Translations under genes and position numbers: made by a program
The notes under the pieces: generated by a model
Database searches by the model: none
Told to the model about the DNA's origin: nothing
The model's input: only the letters and a program-made list of their open reading frames with translations
Origin: Apium graveolens
Lineage: Eukaryota > Streptophyta > Magnoliopsida > Apiales > Apiaceae
NCBI RefSeq assembly: GCF_009905375.1
Contig: NC_133655.1
Location: 170,561,141 to 170,625,140, forward strand
Reading direction: 5' to 3'
Length of the DNA: 64,000 nt
Shown: positions 24,451-37,600 of the stretch, piece by piece
How positions within the stretch are numbered: position 1 is the first letter of the stretch
How the letters are laid out: the number at the start of each line of letters is the position of its first letter

Positions 24451-24991
24451 GGCCCTGATGAACTGATGGGCTGGGCTACTGAGGTGATGGAGGACTTTGA
24501 GAGGCTGGCTGGACCAGAGTTTCCTTGGAGCTGAGTCAGAGATTCTGAGATGGAGATACTGGGTAGTGTTGTATGGTTGTGTAGTATGTACAGTAGTGTG
24601 TAGTGTGTATCAGTAAGCTTTTGAGTTGTATTTATAGACTAGCTATGCTGACTAGTGAGTAGGTTGTTGTACCCTTTTTCTTTTACTTTCGAAGCATTTT
24701 TACGCTTGTACCACCCAAAACTTTTGATCTATATATATCAGTACCTTTTTCTTTCCATTACTGTCATTTCCTTTATTGTACCTGTTTTACTTTACCTTAT
24801 TTATTGCACCAGTTATACCCTGTAATACCATGTACCCTGTTTTCCATAACTGCTTATATTCTGTAAAGAAGCATGCAATTTACTTAGTTACAATTGTTTT
24901 CAAAAGGAGATATTTCTATTTTACAAAACTTTTCTTTTATGCAAAAGATTTGATTCAAAAGCTAAATAAGTTGTTTGATTCTTTACAGAAA
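24451..24991 (+). other. GypC leader between ORF0 and gag
   Basis: T-rich transcribed leader without a credible ORF; short GTAGTGTGTAGTGTGTA-like repeats near 24570-24610. Confidence 0.5.
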
Positions 24992-26146
24992 ATGCCTCCT
25001 AGAAGAAATACCCGCACTAACACCCAGAATGAGGAAACCAAAAACAATAACAACCAAGATGATACAAATCGAAATGTGAACCTAGGACCCATGGACCCAA
25101 CAATAGCCCAGATTCTTCAAATCTTGGCCCAACAAACAGTTCACCTGGCACAATAGCAACAAAGACAGACTAGTCCCCAAGTAACTTTCAAAACTTTTCA
25201 GGCAGTAAACCCACCAGAATTCAAGGGTTCCCTAGAGCCGATTGAAGCAAATGTTTGGTTAAAGGAAATAGAGAAGGCATTTGCCTTAGTAAAAGTAAAG
25301 GAAGAACAGAAGGTTGAGTTTGCAAGTTACTATTTGAAGAATGAGGCCACCTATTGGTGGGAGATGGTGAAGACATTGGAAGGTACAAATGTTATTACTT
25401 GGGAGAGGTTTAAGGAATTGTTTTTAGAAAAGTATTTTCCTCAGTTTTTCCAAGATCAAATGGAGCTGATGTTTTTAGAATTAAAGCAAGGGAACATGTC
25501 GGTAATAGATTATGAGAGTAAGTTTGAAGAATTGTCAAGGTATGTGCCGTCGTATGTGGATACTGACAGGAAGAAGGCTAAAAGATTCCAGCAAGGTTTG
25601 AAACCATGGATCAGAGGGAATGTAGCCATTTTTGAATTGGATACCTATGCAGGAGTGGTATAGAAGGCTATGATTGCAGAGACAGAGAGTGAGATGTTCC
25701 AGAAGGAAAAGGAAAGCAAGAAGAGGAAATTTGAAGGGAATGAGGGCCAGTCACAACCAGGGAAGTTTCCAAATTTTAAGAAGGGCAAGTTTCAGCCAGG
25801 GAGGAATTTTAATTTCAGGAGACAAAATGCAAGCGACGGAGGCCAGGGCAACCGCCCAGTTAATGCGAATCAGCCGAATCAATTGAGATTAACTTTTCCA
25901 GATTGTCAAGTATGTGGAAAGAAGCATGGGGGAGTTTGTAATAAGTTGAATGTAATTTGTTTTAAATGCAACCAGAAAGGGCACTATTCGAGGGAGTGCC
26001 GAAATCAGCCAGCAAGAGAACCAGCAAATAAGGATCAGCCTACCTGGAATCCAGCAGTGAAGGTTCCAGCCATTGGATTTACGTGCTTCAAATGTGGAAA
26101 GCCAGGACATATGGCCAGGGATTGCAAGACACCAGCTCCAGCATAA
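24992..26146 (+). pseudogene. GypC gag (two in-frame stops)
   Basis: Starts at the ATG of MPPRRNTRT and runs in one frame to a TAA at 26144-26146, with in-frame TAG codons at 25154-25156 and 25661-25663. The capsid-like retrotransposon Gag domain includes the hallmarks ATYWWE, W.RFKELFLEKYFP and the Y.S.FEELSRY region. A basic linker is followed by two Cys/His motifs: CFKCNQKGHYSREC and [14 protein letters not shown], both complete CCHC zinc knuckles for RNA binding, preceded by a CQVC-like partial one. About 385 codons, normal for chromovirus Gag. Packages the RNA genome in virus-like particles. Confidence 0.92.
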
Positions 26147-29100
26147 TGCATTAAGGATTATGGGATCTACCCCAACTGTGAATGAGACTCCAAGGGCTAG
26201 AGTTTTTGATATGTCTGTAAAGGATGCTATCCAGGATACGGATGTCGTGGCGGGTACGCTTAATGTGAATTCTTTATGTGCCAAAGTGTTAATAGAATCG
26301 GGAGCTACCCGATCGTTTGTTTCACAAGATTTTGTTAGCAAGTTAAATTGTCCAGTTGAGTGTTTAAATGAAATAATGACTGTGGAATTAGCAAATCAAG
26401 AACATGTATTTGTTAATCAAGTTTGTGGGAATTGTGAGATTGAGATTTCTGGTAGTAAGTTTTGCGTAGATTTGATACCATTTAAGTTAGGGGAGTTTGA
26501 TGTTATATTAGGAATGGATTGGTTATCTAAGCACGATGCCCAGATAGATTGTCGAGATAAGAAGGTAATGGTGAAGACACCAGACGAAAGAATAGTAACG
26601 TTCAAGGGCCAGAAGCAAGTAAAGAAGTTCTTAACAATGATTCAAGCCAAGAAGTTATTACGGCAAGGATGCGAGCATTTCGTATCATATGTGATCGACA
26701 GAAATCAGGAGCCAGCAAAACTTGAAGATATTCCAGTAGTGAATGAATTTCCAGATGTGTTTCCCGATGAGTTACCAGGACTTCCTCCAGATAGAGAAAT
26801 TGAATTTGTGATCGACTTAGCACCTGGAACAGAACCAGTATCCAAGGCCCCGTACAGAATGGCGCCTGTTGAGATGAAAGAGCTAGCGAAGCAATTGCAG
26901 GAGTTGTTAGAGAAAGTAGTAATCAGACCCAGTGTATCCCCATGGGGAGCACCGGTATTATTTGTCAAGAAGAAAGATGGAAGCATGAGACTGTGCATTG
27001 ACTATAGGGAGCTCAATAAGCTTACAATCAAGAACAAGTATCCGTTACCTAGAATCGACGATTTGTTTGACCAATTGAAGGGAGCCAAGTATTTCTCCAA
27101 AATTGATTTAAGATCGGGATATCATCAACTGAAGATCAAGCCAGAAGATATACCAAAGACAGCTTTTCGAACAAGGTACGGACATTATGAATTTTTAGTA
27201 ATGTCTTTTGGATTGACCAATGCCCCGGCAGCATTTATGGACCTGATGAACAGAATTTTCAAGGAATATTTGGAGAAGTTCGTTATTGTATTTATAGACG
27301 ATATTTTGATCTATTCAAAGACGGAAGAGGATCATGCAGAACATTTAAGGACAGCTTTGGAGATTTTAAGGAAAAAGAAATTATATGCTAAATTCTCGAA
27401 GTGTGAGTTTTGGCTACAGGAAGTTCAGTTCTTAGGACACATAGTTAGTAATGAAGGGATCAAGGTGGATCTAGCAAAGATCGATGCAATTACGAATTGG
27501 GAGAGACCGAGAACACCCACCGAGGTAAGAAGTTTCTTGGGATTGGCAGGATATTATCGACAATTCATCCAGAATTTCTCAAGAATTGCAACACCATTGA
27601 CAAAGCGTACACGGAAGAATGAAAAGTTTATATGGAACGACAAGTGCGAAGAAAGTTTTCAGGAGTTGAAGCGACGATTAATCACGGCACCTGTTTTGTC
27701 ACTTCCAGATGATCAAAGGAATTTCGTAATTTATAGCGATGGTTCTCACAAAGGATTAGGATGTATTTTAATGCAGCACGACAAGGTGATTGTGTATGCG
27801 TCAAGGTAATTGAAACCACACAAGCAGAAGTATCCTATTCATGATTTGGAGCTAGCAGCCATATTGTTTACTTTAAAGATCTGGAGACATTACCTTTATG
27901 AAGAGAAGTGTGAGATTTATACGGATCACAAAAGTTTGAAGTATATATTCACCCAGAAGGAACTTAATATGAGGCAAAGGAGATGGTTAGAATTGATAAA
28001 GATTATGATTGCTCGATTAATTATCATCCCAATAAAGCGAACGTTGTAGCGGACGCGTTAAGTTGGAAGGAAAGGTTAAATGAGTTATCAGTACCTGAAG
28101 AGATATATAAGGAATTTCAGAGATTGGAATTGGAGATTAGAGTTTGCAAGCCTGAAGAAGTGAAAGTGTACAGTATGACTTTCCAGCCGGAGTTGCTGGA
28201 GAACATAAAGAAATGTCAGGAAGATGTAATGGACCAAGATATAAATCGTTTGGTAGGTGAAGAATTATGCACACAAAAGGATGATCAAGGTATTTTGAGG
28301 TTTTCTTCTAGAATTTGGATTCCACCAGTAACGGAGATGAAGAATGAAATTTTGTAAGAAGCGCATAGTTCAAGATATTCCATCCATCCGGGAAGTACCA
28401 AGATGTATAGAGATTTAAAGGAAAATTATTGGTGGCCAGACATGAAGAGGGAAATTGCGGAATGGGTTAGCAAATGTTATACCTGTCAGAGAGTTAAAAC
28501 AGAGCATCAGAGACCAAGTGGATTGCTACAGCCATTGGAGATTCCAGAGTGGAAGTGGGAACATATTGCCATGGATTTTATAGTTGGATTACCAAGGACA
28601 AGGGCTAATCATGATGCCATTTGGATTATAGTGGATAGACTTACCAAGTCAGCTCATTTTCTGCCTATAAATGAAAGATTTTCGCTCGACAAGTTAGTCC
28701 ATATGTACCTGAAGGAAATCATAGTTCGTCATGGAGTTCCTGTGTCTATCGTATCTGATCGAGATCCAAGATTTAACTCGAGATTTTGGAAGAGTTTTCA
28801 AGAATGTTTGGGAATAAGACTGAATATGAGTACGGCCTATCACCCCCAGACGGACGACCAAAGTGAAAGAACGATCCAGACAATCGAGGACATGTTACGC
28901 GTTTGTGCTATTGATTTCAAAGGAAATTGGGACGAGCATTTACCCCTGGTAGAGTTTGCTTATAACAACAGTTATCACGCCAGTATTGGTATGCCACCCT
29001 ATGAAGCCCTTTATGGACGCAAATACAGATCTCCAGTATATTGGGATGAAGTAGGAGAATGCAAGATACTTGGAACTGAACTGGTACAACAGACAAAGGA

Positions 29101-29611
29101 AGTTGTTGAAATTATCCAGAAGATATTGATAGCCGCACAAGATCGTCAAAGGAAATACGCAGACCAGTCAAGGAAAGACATGGAATTTGAAGAAGGAAGC
29201 TTCGTATTACTGAAAGTATCACCGTGGAAAGGACTAACAAGATTTGGGAAGAAAGGGAAGTTAAGTCCAAGATATGTTGGACCTTTTGAGATCCTAAAGC
29301 GCGTTGGCAAAGTAGCTTACGAGTTGGCGTTACCACCGCACATGGAGCACATTCACAATGTTTTTCACGTATCAATGCTTAAGAAGTACAATCCAGACTC
29401 CAGGCATGTAATAGAATATGAACTAATAGAGCTTCAGGCGGATTTATCATATGTAGAAAGTCCGATAGAGATTCTAGAGGAGAGAGAGAAAGTATTGAGA
29501 AATAAAATGGTAAAGTTAGTAACAGTATTATGGAGAAACCCAAAGGTTGAAGAGTCAACCTGGGAGTTAGAAAGTGATATGAGAGAAAAGTACCCTCATT
29601 TATTTTCTTAA
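26147..29611 (+). pseudogene. GypC pol: protease, RT, RNase H, integrase, chromodomain-like tail
   Basis: Follows gag in a different frame. Protease at about 26280: the motif reads [10 protein letters not shown], with Glu where the catalytic Asp of DSG is expected. [23 protein letters not shown], active site [10 protein letters not shown]. RNase [14 protein letters not shown] to [10 protein letters not shown]. Stop at 27807-27809, frameshift near 28000, stop at 28355-28357. Integrase: HPG..KMYRDLK with C-Y-T-C zinc site, core Asp in MDFIVGLP, Asp in VSDRDPRF, Glu in QSERTIQT. GPY/F region (KLSPRYVGPFEIL), then a chromodomain-like tail (SPIEILEERE, VLWRN, ESTWELE) to TAA at 29611. Chromodomains of this group may direct insertion to heterochromatin. 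Confidence 0.94.
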
Positions 29612-29636
29612 GAGATTCTGAGGACAGAATCCTTTT

Positions 29637-29648
29637 AAGGGGGAAGGA
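29637..29648 (+). other. GypC polypurine tract
   Basis: AAGGGGGAAGGA directly before the right LTR start at 29649; primes plus-strand DNA synthesis. Confidence 0.85.
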
Positions 29649-29714
29649 TGTAATATCCGAGATATATCGTGTAATTATTTTGCTATTAATTAATTATTAT
29701 ACGTGTCAAGTATC
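29649..29714 (+). repeat. GypC right LTR, first 66 bp (before SireD)
   Basis: Matches 20386-20452 of the left LTR and breaks at TSD GTATC (29710-29714), where SireD begins. Continues at 56984. Confidence 0.93.
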
Positions 29715-30725
29715 TGTTATTCCTAATGAACTAACAATGAGATTTACAGAAGGGGTTTGAATGTAAATCTCAAAACTTTTTCAAGTTTTGAGCAGTTTCA
29801 AAGGCTATGTGTTTAAGATAAACAAGTGTATGAATTGCTTTAAGCTAATACTGACAGATATATATTCAAACACTAATGTAAAGAACACAACAGACCTTAA
29901 AAACTTTTCTGGTGGATTGTTGTTCCACCAGAGATGGTATTTCAGAAAATCTGTGATTCAAGAAGTTGATCACAGTTGCGTCCTAGTACAAACTAGATAA
30001 TTTTTCTCTCAAGATTTTTCTAAACAGCTCTGGAAAAATTCTCTTCTAATTACTAGCTGCTACTTGGTTTATATAACACCAAGTGTACAAGTGAAGACAA
30101 AGATAAAAAGTACAATAATAAAATAAGTTCTCCACTTGTTTCTTCTCCATTTTACTCCAGTGCATTGTTGACTATTGCCTCTTTATACTAGAGTAGAATG
30201 GCTGCTTTTTCTGATGTTCCTGAAATAGGCTACCACATCTCAGTTGTCTCTGTCAACCCATGTGCCTCTGTTTGTAGGTACAACTACCACTTGTCAACTG
30301 CTATTTAACAGAACATCCGTTGAAGCCTTCATCCGTTGATGGCTTTATCCGTTGAAGGATGTTATCCGTTGAAGCTTTAGAGACATCCGTTGAAGCTTTG
30401 TTTCTCATCCGTTGAAGGTCTTTAAGTTATCCGTTGACACCATTTCATTTATACAAAATTACAAGGCATGAAATATTTACAATTGGCCTTCCTATCTGCA
30501 TATCCTCTAGTAGTCAACATGACTTATAATTTCCCTCAACATTTAAGAGTTATATCTCAAATTCAGAGACTGAAATGTGCTACAACACTAGACTTATTTC
30601 TAAGTAAAGCTACACCATCAACGGATAGCCAAAATGGTCTTATCCGTTGAGGCTACAAACACTAGATTTTTACTTAAGTGTTTTGTTAAACATATCATCA
30701 AATTAATGCACATATATTCCTAACA
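29715..30725 (-). repeat. SireD 3' LTR
   Basis: Reads TGTTATTCC...CCTAACA on the plus strand. Contains nine exact ATCCGTTGA/TCAACGGAT boxes: seven between 30315 and 30437 and two at 30618-30626 and 30642-30650, the last two forming a 10-bp-stem inverted repeat. A likely TATA box on the minus strand is at 30068-30075. Confidence 0.94.
30068..30075 (-). promoter_or_regulatory. Probable TATA box of SireD LTR
   Basis: TATATAAA on the minus strand; same sequence at 56331-56338 in the 5' LTR, where it would drive the genomic RNA. The motif boxes at 30315-30437 lie upstream of it on the sense strand, as enhancer elements would. Confidence 0.5.
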
Positions 30726-30735
30726 ATCTCCCCCT
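30726..30735 (-). other. SireD polypurine tract
   Basis: Minus strand reads AGGGGGAGAT abutting the 3' LTR, the usual copia plus-strand primer. Between it and the third-ORF stop (30736-30913) is a short noncoding stretch. Confidence 0.85.
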
Positions 30736-30913
30736 ATTTATGTCTATAAGAATTGTAGACATAAATTCAAGGTTAACTTGATGATAACAAAACACTTAAC
30801 AAATATATGAACTGAAACTAAGTAGAAATTCAAAAGTGCTGCAAAAGTGTATGTACTAGAAGGTAATTGAAGATTTACAGTATTTCCAAGGATGCTCCTC
30901 TAGCCTGAGCAAA

Positions 30914-33900
30914 TCATCTTTTTCTTCTTTGATCCCTGGTTTTCTTTCCTAGCCCTTTATCATTTTCCTCAATTTGGAGTTGGAGTTGTCTGAAGAATTC
31001 AGCTTCATCTTCATCACTGATATCCAACTTAGATTGCATTTCTTTGAGAGTTTCATTGCTGGCAATCTTGAGTTGGTCTTCAAGTCTGAAAAATCTTCTG
31101 ACTCCTTTATCATCTCTGAATTCCATCAACCAATGAGGTGATTTGTGAATTGTAGTTCCCCTTTCTTGAATGAGTAAGGTTCTGGGCAAGGCATTGGGCT
31201 CCCTCCAAGTTTTCCTTATGTTGGTAATCTTGTTGAGAATTTCAGTCTTAGCAGTCCTGGTAAAGCCAGAATCCTTTTGTATGGCTGAAAAGACTCTGAT
31301 CAAGGTAGAGTAGCCTTCATTCAGAATCCTGTAGAGAGGCCATGTTCTTTCCCCAGCTCCTTTGTATCTGAACACCAATCTCTCTGGTAGCTGTCTGTAA
31401 GCAGCAATTCCCCTTACATCCTCCAGCTCATCCAGATAGAGTTCAATGTCTGAAATTTCTTTTATGTCACAGATGTGAACATAATCATCTTTAAAAATGG
31501 GTGGCTTAGGGTTAGGTTTATGTTTTTGAGTGAATTTCTTAGAGTTTAGGGGAGGTGTAGATTTGGATTTTCTTTTCTGTTTCTTTGGTAGTGGAAGAGT
31601 GGTTAAAAAGGTAGGAAAATTGATGGTGTCCCAATCAATAGGTTCCTCTTTTGGGATGATTGGTTCACCATGGATGTTTATAGTGGGATCAGCAACAAAG
31701 GGTTCAGGTATGGAAGGTAGAGATTTAGTTTCTTCAGTGTTGCCTTCACTCCTTCTATGTGCCTTGGCCTTTCTTCTGTTTCCCTTCTGCCATTCCTCTT
31801 TTTCCTCCATACTTTCACCAAATATACTCCCAAAAACCTCATCTAAGTTTGCAATCTTGTCTTCACCCCTGACTTCAATTCCTTTCTCATTTTCAACTAG
31901 ACTTGACTTTAGCTTTTGTTCAAGCTTTGCTTGTGCTCTTTTGTCAGCCTTGAGTTTTTCAGCTTCTTTCTTTAACCTTTTGGTTTCTTCCCTCTTGGCT
32001 ATTGAGAATTTGGGATGTCCTTGCATCACATATATGCTCTTTCCCTCTCTAAAGATAATAGCCATGTTTCTCCTTACTGCCTCATCCATGGTCTCCTTGT
32101 GTTTTATGATGCTAGTACCCAAAACTTTGTCTTCATCAGGCTTTGGAAGGGGAAAGTCCACTTCTTTCATCTGAGCAAAGTCTAGAGGGTTCTTTGTGGA
32201 GTCCTTGCTGGATCTAGTGTTGGGCTTGAGAACCATAGGTTTTAGATTCTTGAAAGAAGTCTCTCCAACCTTATTTCTCCTTTCTGGCTTGTGCTCCATA
32301 TTGATTGGTTCAACCTTTGTGCTATGTTTCACAGATATTGATTTATCTTGTGTTGAGCCAAACAGCTGTTGCATCCTTTCATCAATTCTCCTCCTTTGCT
32401 CTTTCACTTGAATTTCAGCTGCTGCTAGCTGGATTAAATCAATTCCATCAGGCTTTCCTTTGATTTGAATGATTGGAGAAGTAGTGATGGCAGGAACTAG
32501 CACTTTAGATATTTGGATTTTTGTAGATGGCTCTCCTTCCCCTTCCCTTTTACTCTCCCCCTTTTTGTTATCATCAAGGAGAGGGGTCAAGCCCTGTGCT
32601 TTTGCCAGCTGCATAAGTAGATTTGTTTGAGATTGTTGGTTGTGAAGAATGGTGGCCACAGAATCTTCAATAACTTGAACTCTGTCTTCCAATTTGGCCA
32701 GCCTCTTTTCAGTATGTGATTCCTTTTTCAATCTCAACAAAATGTCCTGCATTGTACCATAGGGCATGACTGAATCCAATTTTTCAGAATTGTAGGATTT
32801 CAAGTCAGCAATATCCTTTCTGAGTTCATCCACACTCAGATTCTGTCTTACTTGCTGCAACTTCATGAGATGCAGGGAGTCCAAGTGAGCTGTAAGGATA
32901 GCCTTTGTACCAGCATGTGAAGTTTTCTGAATGGCCTGTTGGATAGTACTGATTTGTTTGACTAAGGAGACATTGAATTACCCTGTTGTAGACTCCTTTG
33001 TCAAGGCCCATTCAGGTAGATTTGGAATAGAACTAGGGCCTTCATCTCCCCCTAAGTTCATGCTTCCATCAGAAGAAACAAAGTCATCATCATCAGAATT
33101 TACTCCAAATTCTTCAAATAACTCACCAGCTGTTGAAGGCATCTTGTTAATAGCAGCTTTGTCCCTTTGAAGAGATGCTGTTGTATGTACTAGATGTAGT
33201 GTCTTTTCTGCCTCCACATTGCCCTGTGCAGCCAATAATTGATAGGCTGAAACAGGATGAGTAAAAGTGTCAGCATCCAAGGAAATGTTATCAATAACAG
33301 CTTTATAATGTTGCTGAAATTGTCTTTCCTTTTCAGCATCATTCACAATCATTGACTCACTAGCAATGGCTGGATCCATCCTTATTTCTGTTGTACCTGC
33401 CTTTCTCTCATTTTCTCTATGTTCTTGCATCAGGGGCTCCCCCTGGCTCACACAACTCACTCCCTCACCTTCACCTACTAAGGTGGTACTCCTTTCACTT
33501 ACTTTTGCCATGCTGAAAAAAATAGCATGCATGTTTGAGCTCTCAATCTCTCCTTTTGCCTGGGAGCAACCCAGCCTCTCACTCAAATTGTCACTCCCTT
33601 CCCTCAGTCCTAGAAGTGATTGTACAGTAATCAAGTCTTCTACACTTGGAATTGTTTCAGTTGTGTGTGTAGAGACTATCAACGGATGAGGAATAGCCGT
33701 TGAAGGTGAAACTGATGGTATCAACGGATAACTGCTGTTAAGCTTATCCGTTGAAGAACAACCACTTGTCAACGGATGAGTGATATCCGTTGAAGAAGGA
33801 AAAGAAGTAGAAATTGAAAGTGATATAACTGTTGAATCTGTGTAGATTGATATGAGTTTTGGTGACACAGATCCTTCAATTACATCTGAAAGAATTTGCG

Positions 33901-34650
33901 GGTGATCCAACAAATCATCTAAAAGATGATGATCACCTGTATTTGAGTGGGGCTCCTCCCTGAGTTGTAAAGAGGGAGAATCAGGAATTGATGGGAATAA
34001 CATATCCACATCTAGAGATGGTGAAGAAGTGTGTGGTGATTGATGTGTGTTAATTGTGAGAGAATGGGGCTGTGACTCCACATTTGTTGGAGCCACATCA
34101 AACTGAGTTTGAGAAGGCATAGATACAGATGGATGTATCTGTGCAGTGTGTGCACCCTGTGTAGAAGATTGGGTTCTTGCTCTCGTTCTTCTAATAAAGG
34201 CTTTTGTTGGTGAGTGTTTGGCTTTAGTGTCCCTCCCTCATTTGTTCTGTGTTCCTGGTGGGGAACTATTTTCAATAGTTACATCCTTTTGGGAGGATGC
34301 AGCTAGGGATATGCTAGTAACCCTTTCAACCACCACAGCTTTTTGAGAAACTGTGGCTTGGCTAGCTTGGGAAGCACTTAACTCTCCTTCCTTATCCTGG
34401 GGGTTTCTTTGATTTTCACCCCTCCCCTCACCACTCACACCCTGTTCACTCCCCTCAGGGTTAAGGGTAGGTGTTACAACTATTGTCTTTTGAGAAACAA
34501 CAGAGGTGGTTTTCTTTGTCTTTGATTTTGAAAGTTTAGTTTTGGTGACCTTGGTAGGAATCTGTTGGGGCATTGTCACAGATTTCATGGCCACACTAGA
34601 AGATAAAGAAATAGAGGGGTTGGAAGAAGTAGGAGTTGTAGAAGCAATTA
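30914..34650 (-). pseudogene. SireD third ORF, main part downstream of GypE insertion
   Basis: Continues in the same frame as 48826-49621 once GypE is removed (the insertion plus one TSD is 14175 bp, a multiple of 3), and runs to 30914 with only two in-frame stops: TGA at 34238-34240 and TAA at 32978-32980. First come Ser/Thr/Lys-rich stretches. Then a low-complexity region follows that includes the 9-mer boxes at 33679-33793. Next is a probable coiled coil (about 32600-32880), a Lys/Glu-rich region, and a compact C-terminal region (about 30930-31480) with a basic tail. No enzyme motif or clear membrane segment. By position it is the Sirevirus 'env-like' ORF; function unknown. Whole ORF about 1510 codons. 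Confidence 0.78.
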
Positions 34651-37600
34651 TGTAACACCCCCAAATCCGGGGTCGGGGATCCGGGTTGTCACGAGTTCCA
34701 TTTCCCTTAATAACACCCAATCTTAATAATTACTCAACTACTCTGTACTGTGACCCCACAATAAACACACACACCATACGTTATAGTCTCAGAGATGAAC
34801 ATCCAAAAATAACCACAAGTCATTTTATTCCACAATTATCTGCCAATACACCTTAAAAGGTTTTCTGAATAAATTTACATTTCTTTGCCATTATTACAAT
34901 TCATAATTATACATAAATCTGGTACATTAGAAGTTGAAAGCCTAGTCTATTGGTAGTTTCTACCTCAGCTACGGCGGCATCAATGCTTCTAGAAAACTGC
35001 GGAACGTCTCCTAATCGCTTGCGAATCGGGAGCTTGGTCCTGTTCATCCTTTCTATCTGTTGTTGTGTGATGAAAGAAGAAAGCAAGGGTGAGCAGCAAG
35101 CCCACCAAAATAATATGTATAATGATTAATAGTATATGAGCCTTCTCTTAGTACTCATGAAAGTCTTGGTCAAAAGAAATGAACCAAGTTGATATCTTAA
35201 TGCGATGAAGTCGCAAAATATTCAGTATATATATATATATATATACTTTTCAAAATCTTGGAAGTCCTCTTCCATGCATAATATACACAGAGTTCCAGTT
35301 TATAACTGTATAAAAATATCGTTGCAAGGTGATCTCATATATCTAACCTTGTCTCAACGTTTTTCTGAAAATCTTTGTCATGCATAAGATAATCATATAC
35401 TAGATATAAGTTTAAAAGATGAAGTTACAAGATACCCCAATATACTTATATCTTTTCCAAATATTACTTGAACTACCACCGTTCAAGTTATAATCAGTTC
35501 AAAAGTTCATCACATAGATGAGACTACAAGACAAGATTTGAATAGATTCAATCTTTGAATATCATTATAAATAATGAAGTTACGAGATACTTCATTAAAT
35601 CCCGATATATATACACCTATATATATACATTTCGTACACTCCTTGAAAACCTCTGTTATGAAAATTATAAACAGAGTTGCAATATCCAATGAATTTGGAA
35701 AGGAGAAAACCTTGGCATAAACCTGATATCTTGCTGATCAGACAAAGATACCAATAAGTAACCTTTTCTACTAGTAGATGGACGAATTCCCCACTGGTCA
35801 TCACCCTGGTCGCATTAGGACCTTATGCTGGACTGCCACTCAGCCACTTATGCATTTGATGGACTCCCACTGAGCCACTTACACTATCATGGACGCCCAC
35901 TGAGCCCATGTTGCTTATGCCGACTCAATAGATGGACTTACTTCCCGAACGTTGGGTAAGTAATCAATTCATTTACCAAAACTGCAACCTTGTTGCGAAT
36001 ATAAAATACACCATAGAGCCGGATCCCTTAGATTTTTGAGCGAGTATTCAAGTCCCCTTAAAATGGAAGATCTTGAATTTGAAAACAAGTTTTGGGATCC
36101 GCTCTACCCTTTTTAAATTCATTTTGAAGACTCGAAAACATTTTTAAGAATGTTTGGAGTAATGCTGATTTATAAAATAAATCAGTCCCAGTATGAAAGG
36201 AATATCTGAATATTATTATTTAAATAATATTCCCATAAAGAATAATCTTTATAAAAATAATTGAAGTAGAAGTATTAAAACTTATACTTGAAACGAGTAT
36301 TAAATAACCAAAGATATACTTATATGAAAGTACTATCTTTATTTGAATAATCGAAAATAAGTTTGATTATTGACACCTTATTCTTTAATAAAATAAAGAA
36401 TATACCTCAGCAAATAATCGGAGTCATAGATCCTCAAATAAATATTCAATAATATTCATTAAATAATATAAACTGAGTCATAAGCCCTCGAATGAATATT
36501 CAAATAATATTCAATAAATAATATAAAAGAGTCATAAGCCCTCGAATGAATATTCAAATAATATTCAGATAAATAAATAAAAGGAGTCATAAGTCCTCGA
36601 ATGAATATTTAAAATAATATTCAGATAAATAAATAAAAGGAGTCATAAGTCCTCGAATGAATATTTAAAATAATATTCATTAATAAAATAAAAGGAGTCA
36701 TAAGTCCTCGAATGAATTTTCAAAATAATATTCATTTAATATAAAGGAGTCATACGCCTTCGAATAATATTCGAAATAATATTCAATAATAAAATAAAGT
36801 TAAAGTAATCGAATAAACCTTATTCGATTAATAGTTTTGAAAACTATGACCATATATATATATATATAAGTATATATATATATATCCATATATACAAAAT
36901 CTACTCGGGATCCTCGACTCCCGGTTTTAGAAAATATTTCCACCTTTGGGTCCCTATACTAAGGGTATACGCAAATACCGCTTATCTCTAGCATAGGTAT
37001 TATGCAACGAATAAGCATTTGAACCAACAGATATATAAATCAAGAATACGAAACAGGCATGCATATATATACCATATCAGCATGCTTCAATATATCGCAA
37101 CATTTGCTAATTAACCAACATGCATCTATCGCAAGATAATGCATATACATATATTCATCACAACAACAGTATAACGGGTAGAAAACTTGCCTGAGCGACT
37201 GGGGGTTACGAATGGCTCGGGACGAGTCTGGTAACCTATAAACAACAAGTAAGTTGGAATTAAACCAAAGTCACTTGTAAATCTATACTTTAACTAACTT
37301 AGACTCTAACGCTTGTTTTGCGCTTACTGATTTTCTTAAGTCACTCGAGTACCCTCGGCTCCACCATTTTTAATAAATTAACCATTACGAATTTTAAGGC
37401 GATTCCTTCGCGAGTGTCTTACCAACTGCCTAACACTCTTACCATAATTGTTTCATACATTAATTAACCCTTTTTGGTCTTTAACCTATGTTTCAAAGTA
37501 AGGCGAGGGGAAATGTTTCGTTCGCGAAACGCCGTTACTTGAAACGGTCGTTTCTCCTAAACCGTGCATCGGAATCGAACGAACTACATATCAAAACGAA

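Noticed and set aside
29788..30000. 70-codon ORF repeated at 56041-56253, and 60-codon ORF at 30468 and 56721
   Set aside because: Duplicated only because they lie in the two SireD LTRs, antisense to the element; no domain.
30315..30437. Regularly recurring short repeat that resembles a CRISPR-like or satellite array
   Set aside because: Spacing is irregular, units are 9 bp and both orientations occur across the element; it is an LTR motif cluster in plant DNA, not a CRISPR array.
31530..32174. 214-codon plus-strand ORF
   Set aside because: Antisense shadow of the SireD third ORF; composition is the complement of a Lys/Glu/Ser-rich coding frame.
35595..35804. Small ORF duplicated exactly at 45448-45657 (similarly 38467 and 48318)
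   Set aside because: Identical because both lie in the two LTRs of GypE; no coding-like composition or domain.
36855..36895. TA-rich microsatellite as possible promoter or origin
   Set aside because: Simple (TA)n of different length in the two LTRs; no supporting context.
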